Below are positions 22,981 to 35,893 of a DNA stretch of 64,000 nt, in pieces. Under the pieces are notes generated by a model. That model saw only the letters and a list, made by a program, of their open reading frames with translations. It made no database searches and was not told where the DNA came from. The stretch's first letter is position 1, and every line of letters begins with the position of its first letter. This DNA comes from Lindgomyces ingoldianus (lineage: Eukaryota > Ascomycota > Dothideomycetes > Pleosporales > Lindgomycetaceae): assembly GCF_010093535.1 (NCBI RefSeq), contig NW_022985195.1, forward strand, positions 133,200 to 197,199, given 5' to 3'. The translations under genes were made by a program, and so were the position numbers.

Positions 22981-23867
22981 CTAGTTAAAAAACTTTTACT
23001 TAATAAAACTATTAAGTTTTTTTATAAATATAATAAAACTAAGAACACTAGTAGCCTTATTATTTTTACTTAACACTATATAAATGTTTAGCTGTTTTAG
23101 TGCTAATTAAAGAATTATTCTATGTCTACTAGGTAGTAGAGCCTTTAATAACAGCAGGTCTTATAAATATAACTTAATAAATTTACTTATTAGCATTTAT
23201 AGCTTATTTATTAACACTAAGACCTACTCTAGTTTCTTTAATTTTAGAGTATAAATAAGTGTAAATAACTAAACGCGCTAAGTAAACACGCTTACTACTT
23301 ATAAAGTTATAAAAAGATAAGTTATTAAAACTAAAGCCTAAAGCTTAGTAGTAACTATAAATAAAAGTAAAAAAAATATAAAAGAAAGTAATAATAAAAG
23401 TAATAATAAAAAAAGTAGCAGCTTATCTACTAAAAGAAGATAAAAGAGTTATAGACGCTAGCGCAGACATAGAGTAGGACTAGTAGACTTATTAGCTATT
23501 TTGTACAGTAAACAATGTGTAAAATGCGTAACAATTTAATAGATAATAGTAAAAAGTTATGTAGCTATTAGCCTAAAGTTTAGAGATGTTTAGAAAAAAA
23601 AATGTGTAAATATTAATATAATGTATCTTTATATAAAAAGTAAGCACTAAAATTAGTTGTCTATATAATTAATTACTAAAGTCCCTTAGATAGCTAGGGA
23701 GAGAAGCTAAATCTAGCATCCTTATTGGCCAGAAAGATAGCGTGAGCGCCACCGGCGCGACTAGCATGGGTTTATGTTGACTAGCAAGGGTATCAGGGGC
23801 TCTGCCCCTGTCGGAGCTTCGCCCCTTCTCTCCCCAATCGGCTGAGCTAGCTGAGATAATTCGCCAC

Positions 23868-24811
23868 CACAACTACCCAGCTTCTCACAGGTATGGTTCA
23901 TTCCAATAAGACAATCACAGAGACATTAACACAATAATAGCTCACCCAGAGCTTGCGGGAGCCATCAGCGCCAGGAACTCCCGCCCAAGGAATCACGAGC
24001 GTGGCGGGCTCGCTAGTGGTGAAGACACCGTGCTTCGAGGAACTAGCTTGACATAAGGTTACGTGAACCAGTGTCACGTGCGACATTAGCTGGGCGTGTG
24101 GTGCTAACCGTATACAATCCACTTGCCGTGCAAAGCGAAATGGGTCCCAAGGCAAACCTTACCTCCACTACCGAATGTCCACCACCAATGACTCATCTCT
24201 AATGCGTCTTTAAAATTCTTGAAGCTACCATTTTCATTAAGCCACCCTTAACGGTAGGAACGAATGCGGTCTCGGATATACTTCTGGATTCTGGTGGAGG
24301 CAACCGGCCCGAGCAGTGCTCGAACCCCTCCAGGGATGTGGGTATAGCTACCCAATTGGATATTCCCACGTTCCGGCATCAGACAGGTTTGAGCCCTACA
24401 TAATGGTAGGTACAACTTCAAGACTTCCTAGATGTAGGCATGGAGTAAGGGAAGTTAGTCAAGCAAGGCGACATCCAGCCGTTCCTTGTTTGGAGCGCGT
24501 CGAGTGAACAAGGGTCAGAGTTCATCTCGCAACGTGTTCTAGAAGTCATGTTCGTGAAAGAGTAGTTATATTAGGTATGTCATTGCGACTCCTGATGTTT
24601 CATGACCGACGACTGCACCACAACATTCTGTTTTGCTCATGTTCAATTAGTTGGGGAGGACTTCCTGGTAGAATCTTTCATTTTAGGTGCAATAGCTGTG
24701 TTTTCATTTCTTGAGATTTCTACGTCTCTTAATATTGGCGAGGCGAATAGCTGCTCGTATACTCTGCCTTCATCGATGCTTTAGGTAGATGTTTTTGATG
24801 ACATATATTCT
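23868..24811. other. Flank with a fragment of repeat X
   Basis: 24059-24090 contains TACGTGAACCAGTGTCACGT followed by GCGACA, the terminal motif of repeat family X. Otherwise no supported gene. Confidence 0.45.
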
Positions 24812-24869
24812 TTGGCGCGTACTATCACACATGTCGACAATCCCCCGCCCAAAGGGATCCTAACTGGAA

Positions 24870-25620
24870 GCCAGGGACTTTGGTGTGATTCTGATGCCAA
24901 GCTTCTCTATCGCAGTCCAAAGACCCTGCAACTCCTGGGGAAAGAATGCGTATGGGGCGCAGCTTTGAAGATTGCGGTAAAGCCGAACAGGAACGCCGTA
25001 GCAATGTCCATAGCTACTGAGAGCATGGCTCCGAGGATCCCCAATGACTCTCTGGTTTCTGCATGTTTCGGCAATAAATCCTCAAAAGAGCGCTCCTTCT
25101 CTCTGAATGGAGCGAAATACCCTCGAATGTGAACAGGTTTGGCACCCTAGAACCCTGTTAGCGCGAAATACTCAGTACCAGTCTTGTTTAAAACGGACCC
25201 AAATTCCAAAAGCTCCTGTACCAGCTCTGCTTTTCGTAGCTGCCGTACAGTCTTGATTCCACTTCTACGATATTAATACTCAATTATTTTAGTCTGAGAC
25301 GCTCGATTAGATCGCACCGATCGTGCACCCTTCAGACTTATTCATTCTACATTTTTAGATATCATGTCCATAGAATCTAGGTAGGCAGAATATCGACTGA
25401 CCAGTGCACTTTTAGTATCTTTGCGAGCGGAGATCTCGACCTACAGATGTACACATAAGTGCTGTATCCAATAATGGATACTGAAACCATAAAGATTAAA
25501 TTTGCCACTGCGGTTACAGCAATCGAGGCCTCTCCCTGACGTAAACGATTATAGAATGCAGTAGGTTGAGTGGGGATTTTGTAACAGAACGGATTTGAAC
25601 TACCTAAAGCATAAATAGAT
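24870..25620 (-). pseudogene. Possible decayed membrane-protein gene
   Basis: Minus-strand frames read IRGYFAPFREKERSFEDLL and SVAMDIATAFLFGFTAIF near 25130-24900, and upstream ASIAVTAVANLIFMVSVSII near 25500. These have hydrophobic, helix-like character but stops and frame changes lie between them. The family is not recognised. Confidence 0.3.
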
Positions 25621-26454
25621 GGGTACAGAGAGGGCTAAAGGCAGTTGTTTCGGAGATTCACAAGCCTTCCTAACTCAAAGCTAACCTGGGAGACTGGGGC
25701 GCTAGTTCGTTCGTACGAAATTAGGAAGGGAGAGTTTGATCCCGAAAATCCCTCCAACATCCTTCAAATGACGACGTAGTTTCCAGACCTTCACGGCAAC
25801 ATGGAACTCATTGCGTAGGGATATAAATATGTTCCTACCCCTCACAGTCAAACTCTGTTCCACAAGGGTGACACAGTATCTGTTTCGGGACAACAACGCA
25901 GTGGTATTCTAATTGTCCTTAGGTCTACTACAGCCAGTTCCAGCCCACAGGTTGAAATTTGCTAACGTAGATTGACGAAAATCCACTTCTGCGGTCAGTA
26001 CTACCGTGGCGTATTGGAATGTTACAGCAAGTAGAATTCATTTCTCTCGATGCGTCCGAAATCGGCTCACTTGCATCCTGCACCCCTCGTGATCGTTTGT
26101 ACATCCGATCACAGCCATGCACTCGTGCTGCACCTGCACGACTTTGCAGATCCGTTACCGCACAGCAAATTGCTCATCCCGGCCAGCCCTCACCAATTGT
26201 CATCCACCACTGCGCAACCCCTCCACTCGCTAGGGTCGATATCCCGTTCTCGATCGCAGCTCCAGCACATTTCGTGATGTCGATTTGCTCGTTCCCACCT
26301 CTCCGCGGAGATGCGGGTAATTGCGGAATTTCGGCCAAGGCCAGGTCAGCCACAGAAAGCCGGTATCCGATGGTGGCGTTGTGATAATCTAAGTCGTTGG
26401 TTAACAAGTGGATGGCATTTGGAATGACAGATTACGCCTATACTTATTATTATG
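25621..26454. other. No supported gene; weak open frames
   Basis: Short minus-strand frames (25896-25702, 26122-25928, 26407-26174) could be pieces of one decayed gene, but no motif is recognisable. Confidence 0.3.
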
Positions 26455-26599
26455 TACAGTCGCCTACCAAAAGTCATTGGCCACTTTAGCGAGAGGTCTG
26501 GGCCACCCTACAATAGTCAGATTTTAATTAAATGTAACTTAATTAAATTACCACCTTTTTTAATAGTTACAAAAGCAAATAAAACTTTTTATAAAAAGC

Positions 26600-27454
26600 T
26601 ATCTAAATTATCTATTAATATAATATAGCAATTCTACCTTTATAGCGTAAGCGCTAGCAAAATCTTATGTTATCTTAGCATTCCTAAGTTAACAGTTACA
26701 TACAACATCCGCTAGCTGCGCAAGCAGCCCCTGCCTACCTATATAAAAGCTTTGTGTACAGGCTAACCTCTAAAGCTTAATAAACGCGCTAAGAGGCATT
26801 TAATTTACTAGGTAGTAAATAATCCCTTTACTACACTCTAAACTATTACAACACTATTAAAGACCTACTGCTGCATTTATACTAGTACTATAAAAAGATA
26901 CCTTGTAAAATATAAGTACTACACCTTCTACTTACATTGCAAGCCTTAGTTGTTAGCTGTATATAAAGAAAAGTAACTTTAATTTGCTTAAACCTATTAA
27001 TATAATAAGGTAAAAGACATAGCTTATGTAGCCTTTTATAATAAAGCAACATTTAAAGTTAGATTAAACACTACACCTTTATATGTACATTAGCAGCATA
27101 GAAAAGCATATAAGAGTTAGTACCTAAAGCTTACCTTTAAGTCTAGAAGGACTACAGTCTTTATATTTAGTGTAATCTCTCTTAATTTTAAATTAGAGCT
27201 GTTTATTAATAAAAAAAGTAAGCACAATAATGCTAGCAAATACTGCTAGATTCTATATAATGTTAGTATCCTATTTTATTAGCAGCTTACAGAGGAACGC
27301 GGTATTAGCATATAGATGCAGGATAGAGCACCTATTTACACTGTAAAGGCTACCTAAAAGTATATAGATAACTATAGCATAATATAGATAAATTAGCCTC
27401 TATAAAGTCTTAATTTAAACCTAATTAAGAACCTTTAGCAGATTATAAAGCTCT
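26600..27454 (+). pseudogene. Tc1/mariner transposase, 5' part, RIP-damaged
   Basis: The frame around 27010-27449 reads DIAYVAFYNKATFKVRLNTT, PLYVH*QHRKAYKS*YLKLT, LTEERGISI*MQDRAPIYT and P L*SLNLNLIKNL-type motifs. These match the family's EASFEVGLNTTP, QQLTEERGD..MQDGAPCHTA and WPPQSPDLNPIENLW blocks, including two of the catalytic acidic positions in degraded form. The Copia element is inserted just past this last block; the C-terminal rest is at 33974-34200. Stops are mostly TAA/TAG in place of Gln or Trp. Confidence 0.8.
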
Positions 27455-27723
27455 TGTTGAATGGACTCTCTGCTAGCTAGCACTTGGTGTCAGCAAATGC
27501 GTACAAGACGGAGAGGTTTGCACAGTGTAAACATCGCACAGGGGTGTTAGGTAACTAGTGTTAATTGCTTCTTATTATTTTTCCTTTGTACAGAGAAAAA
27601 GGGGGATATCTAGATGTTTGCGCACAGAGGTTCGCGCACAAGCATTATGTAACATAGATACGTGATCCTGCTTGTGCGTGATCGCTTGTATCTAGGCCGC
27701 AACGCTGCTGCTGCGTACAGACA
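27455..27723. repeat. LTR, left copy
   Basis: Begins TGTTGAATGGACTCTCTGCT and ends GCGTACAGACA. Differences from the right copy are all transitions. Confidence 0.93.
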
Positions 27724-30700
27724 CTAGCAACTTTTCTTTTTATCTAAAGAGTTGCCTTCTGTACGTGTTACCTCTTTTTTGTCTGTGTAAGTCTATCTAA
27801 TTATGTTCTGCCTTTACTTTACTTTATTTATTAGGACTTGCCTTAGTAATGCTGTGCGTTAGAATAGGCTAGTTGCACTATGTAAATAGCTCTTTTTTTC
27901 TTTATCCTTTGCTTTCTAAGCTTTACTGTATAATCCCCTAGCTCTTTTTTTTTTTATACAGTGCTAACAGTAATAGATCCTTATAATAAGAAAGATAAGT
28001 ATGTATAATATAAAAAAAAAAAACAAAGAGAAATAGGCCTTATATAAAGGTGTTATTAGTCTAGTTAGTCTAAAGCATCTTTGCGCACAGGATCTAGCTA
28101 GTCCACAGATGCTTCTATCTAGATAAAGAGGCAGTTAGTTAGGACTAATAATTAAAGAGCCTAGTTTAGTGTTTTCTTTATACATGCATCTACTAAGTTA
28201 TCTTTACTATTAATCTACCTAATTTTAGCAATTTCCCTTTTCTTATATAATTTATAGAGTAACATAATGTTAATTATAAGTTACTTTTTACTAGTAGTGC
28301 TTAGCTTAATAAAGTAATTATATAGAAACCTTAAATCTATGTAGATTACTACTAAGATTAGTAGTAGTTTAAGTGTTTATATAATTTACTATAAAGTTAT
28401 ACTAAAGGTAATTACATTATTAAACCTTCTAACTATTCTATATAGTTTACTAGTAAGGACACTCCTAGTTACTCTTTTACACTTAGTAGAATTCTAGTGT
28501 ATAATGTTGCCTAGTATTTTAAAGTAGTTACTTTACTTTATATAGTTCTTATTATTTAATATAATTAAGAATTCTAGCTATAAGCTAAAGTCTCTATTAT
28601 TAGTAAATAATTTATTTATAAAAATAAACAGCTTTACATAATTAAGCTATAATAGTAGAAAGGTAAGACTGCGCTTACTGTTATCTATCTGCTATTAGAT
28701 TTATGCATTAAGTGTATTAATGTTATTATACAAAAGGTTTATAGTTTATGCAGTAATAGACAGGTTAAATGCTGCCTCTAGTTAACACATAGATATAATG
28801 TATGCTTCTTTTGCATGTTACTTAACTGTCACAGTATCCTCCCTAGATCCTAGACATAACTGTATTAGACGCGTACTAGAGTATTATTAGTGCACGTCTA
28901 ACATAAACACAACATAACATAGACATAAACTTAAGCATAAACTGCCTTAACACTAACTAAACCTAGAACAGGCTTAATTTATACCTAAAGCGCTTAGACT
29001 TCTAAGCTAAGTATTTAATTGCTAATTTCCTTCTAAACCTTCCTATTCCTTACACAACATCTTGTACCTACTATAATACCTTACGTAGTAATTAAACTAG
29101 ACCTCTGTGAAGCTTTATAACCTTACTTATGCATAATTATAACATTAACATATTATTATGCAGCATCCTTATCTTCTAAGTTAATTATATAAAGGTGGCT
29201 TACTTGTCTCTTCTAAGTAAGGACTACTATGTTGTGCGTAAGTTTAATTCTTTTGCTGTTAAACTTAATAGGCTACTTCTCTACTAGAATAGTTTTACTC
29301 TTTATGTAGAACTTTGCCTTTTATAGTTTCTTCTTTTCTTTTTGCGCAAAATTCTTTGTTATAATGCTTAAAGTGTTGTCTATTTATAAGCTAGTAATAC
29401 TAAAAGTATGCTCTTCTTTATTAGTAATTAAAAGGTAAGAGTTGTATAAAGAGATGTGCATGCATAGCTTTTCTTTATAGTAGTTATAATATGTCTTAAA
29501 CTAATATAGTCCTAATTTAGCAGCTTTATACAAGAGTTGTACAACCTAGAGTATTGTATTTAGTAGAAAGCTCTAGCGCATCTCCTTTAGTAGCTTTGTG
29601 TATAGCGTGCGTATAAGCTTATTTGTTAATTAAATGTATACTTATATAATATTACACAGTTTAAAATGTATTTTATATATAGCTTTTAGGCTTACTTTTA
29701 TAGCTAAGAGTAGTCTCTAGCTTATTCTCTAGATAGTTAGTAACTAAGTAAAAATTTCTTTTTTTTCTTTATCTAAGTAGCTAGCAAACACTAGGCAGGA
29801 TTTCTTATATAGTTAAGTTGTTTTGCCTTTTACTTTTTATATAAGGCAGAGGTTAAAAATCTAACCTTTATGCTTTATTAAGTTATACACTATAACCTTA
29901 AAAGTGCTATTAGTAATTAAAGTGTCTATCTTTATGTAGTCTAATTTCTTAAATAGTTTTCTAGGTGTAGTAATTACATTATCTATATAAAGCTTAATAG
30001 ATAAGGCCTAATTATTTTTTTTTTTTTAGGTTAGAAATACCTAGTTTAGACTTTATGCAGGTTTTCTTTACCTTTTACTTCTTCTAGTATCTATATCTTC
30101 CCTTTGCACTAGTGCAGCATTGCTATTCTAAGGGGCTTAGTCTGTAGTAGGCTCTAGTTTTGCCTTTATAACATTTTTATAAAGCTGTTTTCTCTTTCTC
30201 TTCTTTAAAGGATCCTTTTATATAGAGATTAGTTTATTTAGGTTATTTATTATAGGTAAGTTATCTTTTTTTTTTTTTCTATAGTACAGTTTAACTTGCG
30301 TATATTAAAGCTTTAGTAGGCTATTTTTTTTTTTAATAATAATATTTTTTTTTTAATACTTTTAATCTTATATAAGCTAGTCTAGCCTTTTTTCTCTCTC
30401 TATGCTATAATCTTTAAGCTAAGGGGGAGGTTAAGAACTTTATATATTATAAAGCTATTATAAGTGTTAATTATATAATTAATGTTTACTTTTATATAGT
30501 TCTTTTTAAAGTATTTTTATTACTTTTTATATAGCGCTTACTTGTGTAATAATGTTTAGTAATAGTAAAAAGTTTAGGTTAATTCTTAGGTATGCTCTAA
30601 AGACTAGCAGCATAGGTACTAGACTATGTAGGCTAGCTATGTTGTTTAGAGCCTTAACTACTATCTACAGAATAGCCTTATTATCTATATAGTCACCTAG

Positions 30701-33699
30701 CTTAGTCTTTAGGATGTTAAACACTTGTTAGAGAGGTGTGTGCGCGCGCTTAACCTTTTTAACTACCTAATATGCTTCTATAGGCATCTGCCTATATGTA
30801 GCTCTTATAATCTTTGCATAGGCCTAAAAATTCTTTAAAGCAAAGTTTATACTAGAGTTATACATAATATAGTCTAGGGGTCTTTAATAGGTGTTAATCT
30901 AGCATTTGCATAGTGCATCCTAGGTATCTTATGTAGACATAGATTTTAGAAATGTAGTAGCCTAAAATAATATGTCTACATTAATAACATGTAAAATATT
31001 CTTATTATTAATTTATATAATATTAATAATAACTTTATAGTTAAAGTAGGTGTTATTTTTAATTATAAACTTAAATTTTTATAAGGCCTAGTTATATAAT
31101 TAGTAAAAGTAGCAGAACTTCTTAATCTTTTCTAGCACTGTAGCATTAATGTTATAGCTAGCGCTAGTTAGCATCTTCTAGCGTCTTTTTATGCAGGGGT
31201 GTCTAAATTAGCAGTAGAGGCAGTAGAGTTTTAATTTAGTAAAAAAAAACATAAATTCTTTCTTACTAATATTAAAAAAAAAGTGTTCTTATTTTTATAT
31301 AATAAGTATAGTAGTTTTGTCTTTATGTATAATAATATTTAAAATATTATTAAAGTACGCACCTATTTAGTCTACGTCTGCTAGAGATAGTAGGAACAGT
31401 GTTAGAGTCTCTAGAATGTAATATGTTACATTACTAACTAAGTTAGTAATTTATATAGTACTAATTAATTCTATTAATTTTTATTTTTTAAAGCTAATAC
31501 TCTTCTTCTTTAGTGTTTAGTCTACTTTTATATAAAAGAATTTTTATAGGTATGCTTTAAGTTATAACTTCTTTACAGTAGAGATTCTTACTACACTAGT
31601 ATCCTATAGTTCACCTTAGTATACTATATAGTATTAATCTCTAAAGATAAACTGTTCTGCGTATTCTTTAGGTTCTAGGCTGTAGATGTCCTCTGCAGTT
31701 ACATAGTAAAGAAATATAGCATTAGTAAAGTAGTTAATAATCTTTTTACTTTTCTTTTTATCTAAGTTATTATTATTATGTAACTTTTTTTTTTCTACTT
31801 TTGTTTACTTTTAAACTTTTAAATGTACACATTTACTTTCTTATATGTTAGTGTCTTGTTATAGAATTTTTTATATAAAGAGATATATTAGCGTTTTGTA
31901 TAAAATTAATTTATATAAAAATAATTTATTAACTAACATTTTTTTTTATAATAAATAAAGCATTACTTTAATTATATAGAGAACTATAGTCTAAATAATT
32001 CTTTATATCCTCTTAAGCTTTTTCTATGTTGTTAATAGCTATATATATGTAGTAAGCTATATTACTTATTAGTGTAGTATATGTTTTAGAATTTATTTAT
32101 AAATGCATTATTTTATTAATTAATTATAACCTAAAGTGCTAAATAAAGGTTACTGTACAGTGCCTTATATGTAGGCTTAATTAAGAACATTACTTGTTTA
32201 AGTTTAAGTTGCTTTTAGCATACTTATATAATAGTAGTGTAAAGTAGTATCTTACTTTAGAATTATAAACTAAAAGCTTTTTATATAAAAGTAAGTTTAT
32301 TAATTATAGCTTTAAAAGCTTTATATAAAGTTTTTATAAAGTTTTTTTACTTACTTTATGTAAAGCTTATTATTATCTAATCTATCTAATACTAGTTATA
32401 GTTTATGTTAGTATTAAAGTAATTACTAAGCTGCTTGTACAGTAACTTTTATAATTATTCTAGACTAATATTATAAAAGTAGAACATGTGTGCGCGCCTT
32501 TTAAAAATATTAGAAAAGATGCTTGTATATAATGCCTTAAAGATAGTAAGGTGTTAGTAGAGCTTAATAAATACTATAGCCTTATTAGCTAGAATATTAT
32601 ATAGTTACTTTATATAGTTATTTTTCTTTCTTTATGCCTTCTAGAATTATACAACCTTCTTAGGCATAAAGTTCTCTGCTGTAATATCTTATATAAGTAG
32701 AAGTTAGTATAGATTATACAGTAATTAAATTATATATAGTAGGTATAAGCTTTAGGGAATCTTATGTAGAGCTGTGGCTATAGGAACATGTAGCTGCCTA
32801 GTTGTGCTCTTGTATAGTAAGCTATTATAAAGTAGTTGTACTAATTATAAAGAAAGTATTAAGTCTATAAGTAATTTATATAGAGACATCCTCTATTATG
32901 TTAAAACTAGTAATAGTAGTAATAGTTTTATATAATGCTTTAGTAAAATAGTAAACATATATTCTTCTTTTATAAGTCTGTATAGTGTAGTAGCCTTTAT
33001 TATGTCCTTTTTAAAGCTAATGCCTTTATTCTATAAAGTAGTAATTAGTTTTTATAAAAATAGTTAGCTAAAATTTTTAAAGTGTATAAGCTTTTACTTT
33101 ATAAAGTTATTTTAAAAGTTCTTAAGTGTACATATGTTTATTATGCTTAATGTGTAGAGTTTTATAATTAAGTTAGCTATATATAAATTAAGCTTCTTTT
33201 TAAGTGTGTTATTTAATAGTTTAATTTTATTTACTTAATTTTTAATGTTTATCTGCTCTACTAGGGTCTTTGCTAAGATGCCTATAAAAGGTATATATTA
33301 GTTATACATTAATACATTATGCTAGCTAGTTATAGATAGAGCTAGTGTTACTTATTACTTTATAGTAGTTAGTTATGTGTTATTGCGCGCTGTCTTACTT
33401 CTTGTTGTACACTGCCTCTAAACAGCCTTATGCAAAAAAATAAAACAGACCTTCTAGCGTTAAATAAGCACTACTATTTATATAATACCTTTAAATAGTA
33501 TTATATAGACAGGTTTCTTACTTTTGCTTAAGTAACTAAATAAAGATTTATAGCTACTTACATATAAATTAGACTTTATCTTTACTCTTACTAATTTATA
33601 GTTAAAGTAGTAAGAAAAAAAAATCTTTTTATATATAAACTTTTAAATAAAAAAGTATAAAAAAAGCTTTTTTTTTATAGTATTTAAACTACTAATTAG

Positions 33700-33968
33700 T
33701 GTTAAATAGACTCTTTGCTAGCTAGCACTTAGTATTAGTAAATGCGTACAAGACAGAGAGGTTTACACAGTGTAAACATCGCACAGGGGTGTTAGGTAAC
33801 TAGTGTTAATTGCTTCTTATTATTTTTCCTCTATACAGAGGAAAAGGGGGATATCTAGATGTTCGCGCACGGAGGTTCGCGCACGAGCATCATGTGACAT
33901 AGATACGTGATCCTGCTCGTGCGTGATCGCTCGTATCCAGGCCGCGACGCTGCTGCTGCGTACGGACA
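33700..33968. repeat. LTR, right copy
   Basis: Begins TGTTAAATAGACTCTTTGCT and ends GCGTACGGACA, directly before the GCTCT duplication. Confidence 0.93.
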
Positions 33969-34307
33969 GCTCTACATTTTAAAGTAATAAGAATATATTA
34001 CTACTTATAAGCAGATAGTAGATATTCTTAAAAAGAAGTAAGCAAAAATTACACTAGCTAATTATAGGAAGTGTATCCTTAGTTAGTTAAAGCGTATAAA
34101 GGAAGTTATCTAAAACAAAGGCAGATTAACTTACTATTAACTAAGCATAGCACTAAAAGACAGGCCTGTATATAAGCTTTATATAGAAATAAAAATCTTT
34201 AAATTTAGTTAATAATTAACTAAGTAACCTCCTTCCCTAATAGGTTGACTATACCCCTGCAGAGCTCGGATTGCTAGGTGGCTAATGACTTTTAGTAGGC
34301 GACTGTA

Positions 34308-35885
34308 CCTATAACTTGAAATGAGCGGTGCCTGAGTATCTATCGTTGCGCCTTAATTGGGTCTACATGTTTGTGTGTTCTCGGTGGAGATCATTCAAGC
34401 CCAAGAGGTTGTTTTCGTGGGGTTCCGTAATTATATGGCTTGTTAATTGATGCATCAATACGGATTACTTTGCAGGTGAGTGAGAGAGGCTCGGAGGTTA
34501 ACGGATAGCCCGGGGCGGCTATCAGTGAGAATGTCCGTAGTATTGTTATCATTCCTGCGGTTATTTTCTTTCCTCTTGATTTGCCTAACCTAGGGTTCAT
34601 ATCGCTTCTGAGTGGAGATGAGCGCATACATTCCCACTCAAACACCCCAGCATGTTTTCGTTGTTTCGCGGCGAATGAGTCAGGTTCGGCAGGCGACTCT
34701 ATCCGGCCCTCTTCCCCTCATCATCTCCAATTAATGCAGGCCTATTTTCCCCATGGCACCGTTAGTTGATCTTAGATTTGCTTTAATTTTGTTAGTCCCC
34801 CGTTGGTAGCCTACCACAGTAGCACCTGTATGGAATAGAGCTGATAGGGACGAGAACCAGGATCGGTGGAATATCCCTGCATATCCCTGCATCATGTCTG
34901 ACCTTTCTAGAAAAACAGGATGCATGAAAGTCAATATGACATACAAGCGGCTCGCTTGCGAACTACCTGGACAGGAAGCTCCTGCCACGCTGCTTGATAG
35001 TTTGAACTTCGCGCGCAAAATGAGCAAAATGTAGATCGGACGAGTGTGAATGCCCGACAACAGGTAGAGCTTTCAAGATTCCCGTATAAGTCTTTTTTAC
35101 ATTTTCTGTCCATAGCTTTCGATAGATGACCCCGGTCTCGCGCAGATTGGGAAGCTTGGAATTTCAGATATAGATACTAATCTATGAATTACGCTCACGT
35201 ATTCAGCGGTGCAAAGTCTTGCTGTGTAAGTCTATGCCACCTCAAAATTCAGAAGCTTCATCTTAATGCTGAATGATATAGTTCCTCCGAGCTCCGCGGA
35301 TACTATTCAGACATATCTTAGCGTACCATCTCAGGCCATGCATTCATCAGCCAAACACCGTGTCTCTGCGAACGATATCCGGAGACTATGATGCACTCTC
35401 ATCTCCATGTGTCTGATGATTTAACCCCCCCGAAGAGCTACGAATAGGGCTTCTAACTCGGTTTTCGCTGAAGATCTGCGAAAGGACGAAAAGGGTGTTG
35501 GCTGCTCAATGGATGACTCTGAGTTTGGCCGATCTCGATATGGAGACGTTGGATAGATTGATCGAGGTCAAGGCAACAGTGGAAAAGAATTGTTTATTTT
35601 TCTGGTCTGCAGTTCCTGTTTTCGGATGTAGCAGTGATATGCCTTCAGCGTTCGCTCGGATTAATATTTGTATAGCTGGTAGGTAGTCCTGGGCGTTCGT
35701 GGTGGAAGGAGATTGAGATGTGGAGGGGAAAAATGTTCTAGCGAGAACCTTTTGCGATCGAAAGAAGAAAGATTTCAAATTCCAAGGAGCTTGTTAAGAC
35801 CAATCTCTGAAGGGCGACTCCACAAGCCTAAAGTTTGCATAATATTCTCAACCTATCATCAATTCTCCACCCACCTAGCCCGCAA
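34308..35885. other. No supported gene; weak open frames
   Basis: Minus-strand frames at 34645-34391, 35060-34731 and 35778-35506 (90 codons, MKSFFFRSQKVLARTFFPST) have no recognised domains. A degraded gene is possible. Confidence 0.3.
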
Positions 35886-35893
35886 ACTTCACC

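Larger units (their letters stand above)
13513..23859. mobile_element. 10,347-bp TIR element (family K), helicase-bearing, RIP-inactivated
   Basis: Ends are perfect inverted repeats of TTATCTCAGCTAGCTCAGCC, and the flanks carry an exact 8-bp duplication TTCGCCAC (13505-13512 and 23860-23867). Terminal 150-170 bp are of ordinary composition; the interior is saturated with TA and has almost no open frame. A helicase relic reads on the plus strand at 15.3-15.7 kb, and another Gln-to-stop frame on the minus strand near 22-23 kb, so two convergent genes are likely. The 1.05-kb element at 10134 and the truncated one at 54843 share its ends. The superfamily is undecided: an 8-bp duplication fits hAT, P, MULE and Zisupton/KDZ types, but the ends are not a typical hAT CAGNG. 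Confidence 0.92.
27455..33968 (-). mobile_element. Ty1/Copia-type LTR retrotransposon, nested, RIP-damaged
   Basis: Two 269-bp LTRs (27455-27723 and 33700-33968), each TG...CA, flank a 5976-bp interior, and GCTCT is duplicated at both outer edges (27450-27454, 33969-33973). Coding was on the minus strand. At 29850-29560 that strand reads KKSCLVFASYLDKEKKEIFT, then LLTI*RIS*RLLLAI, the Copia reverse transcriptase segment (SRLV..Y.D..K..LTQSPTIQR.SQRL), and near 29990 LYIDNVITTP. All other frames are destroyed. It inserted into the mariner transposase. Confidence 0.9.
26457..34305 (+). mobile_element. Tc1/mariner element split by a Copia retrotransposon
   Basis: Inverted ends CAGTCGCCTACCAAAAGTCA and its reverse complement (one transition) are flanked by TA on both sides (26455-26456, 34306-34307). 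Removing the nested LTR element leaves about 1330 bp, the normal mariner size. A second member of the family lies at 60287-61913. Confidence 0.9.

Noticed and set aside
13513..23859. Starship-type cargo element
   Set aside because: Clear TIRs, an 8-bp duplication and no tyrosine recombinase (DUF3435) relic argue against it.
24059..24090. Short frame MSHVTLVHVTL as a gene start
   Set aside because: The same peptide arises from the CACGTG end of repeat family X at 37.1 kb, so it is repeat sequence.
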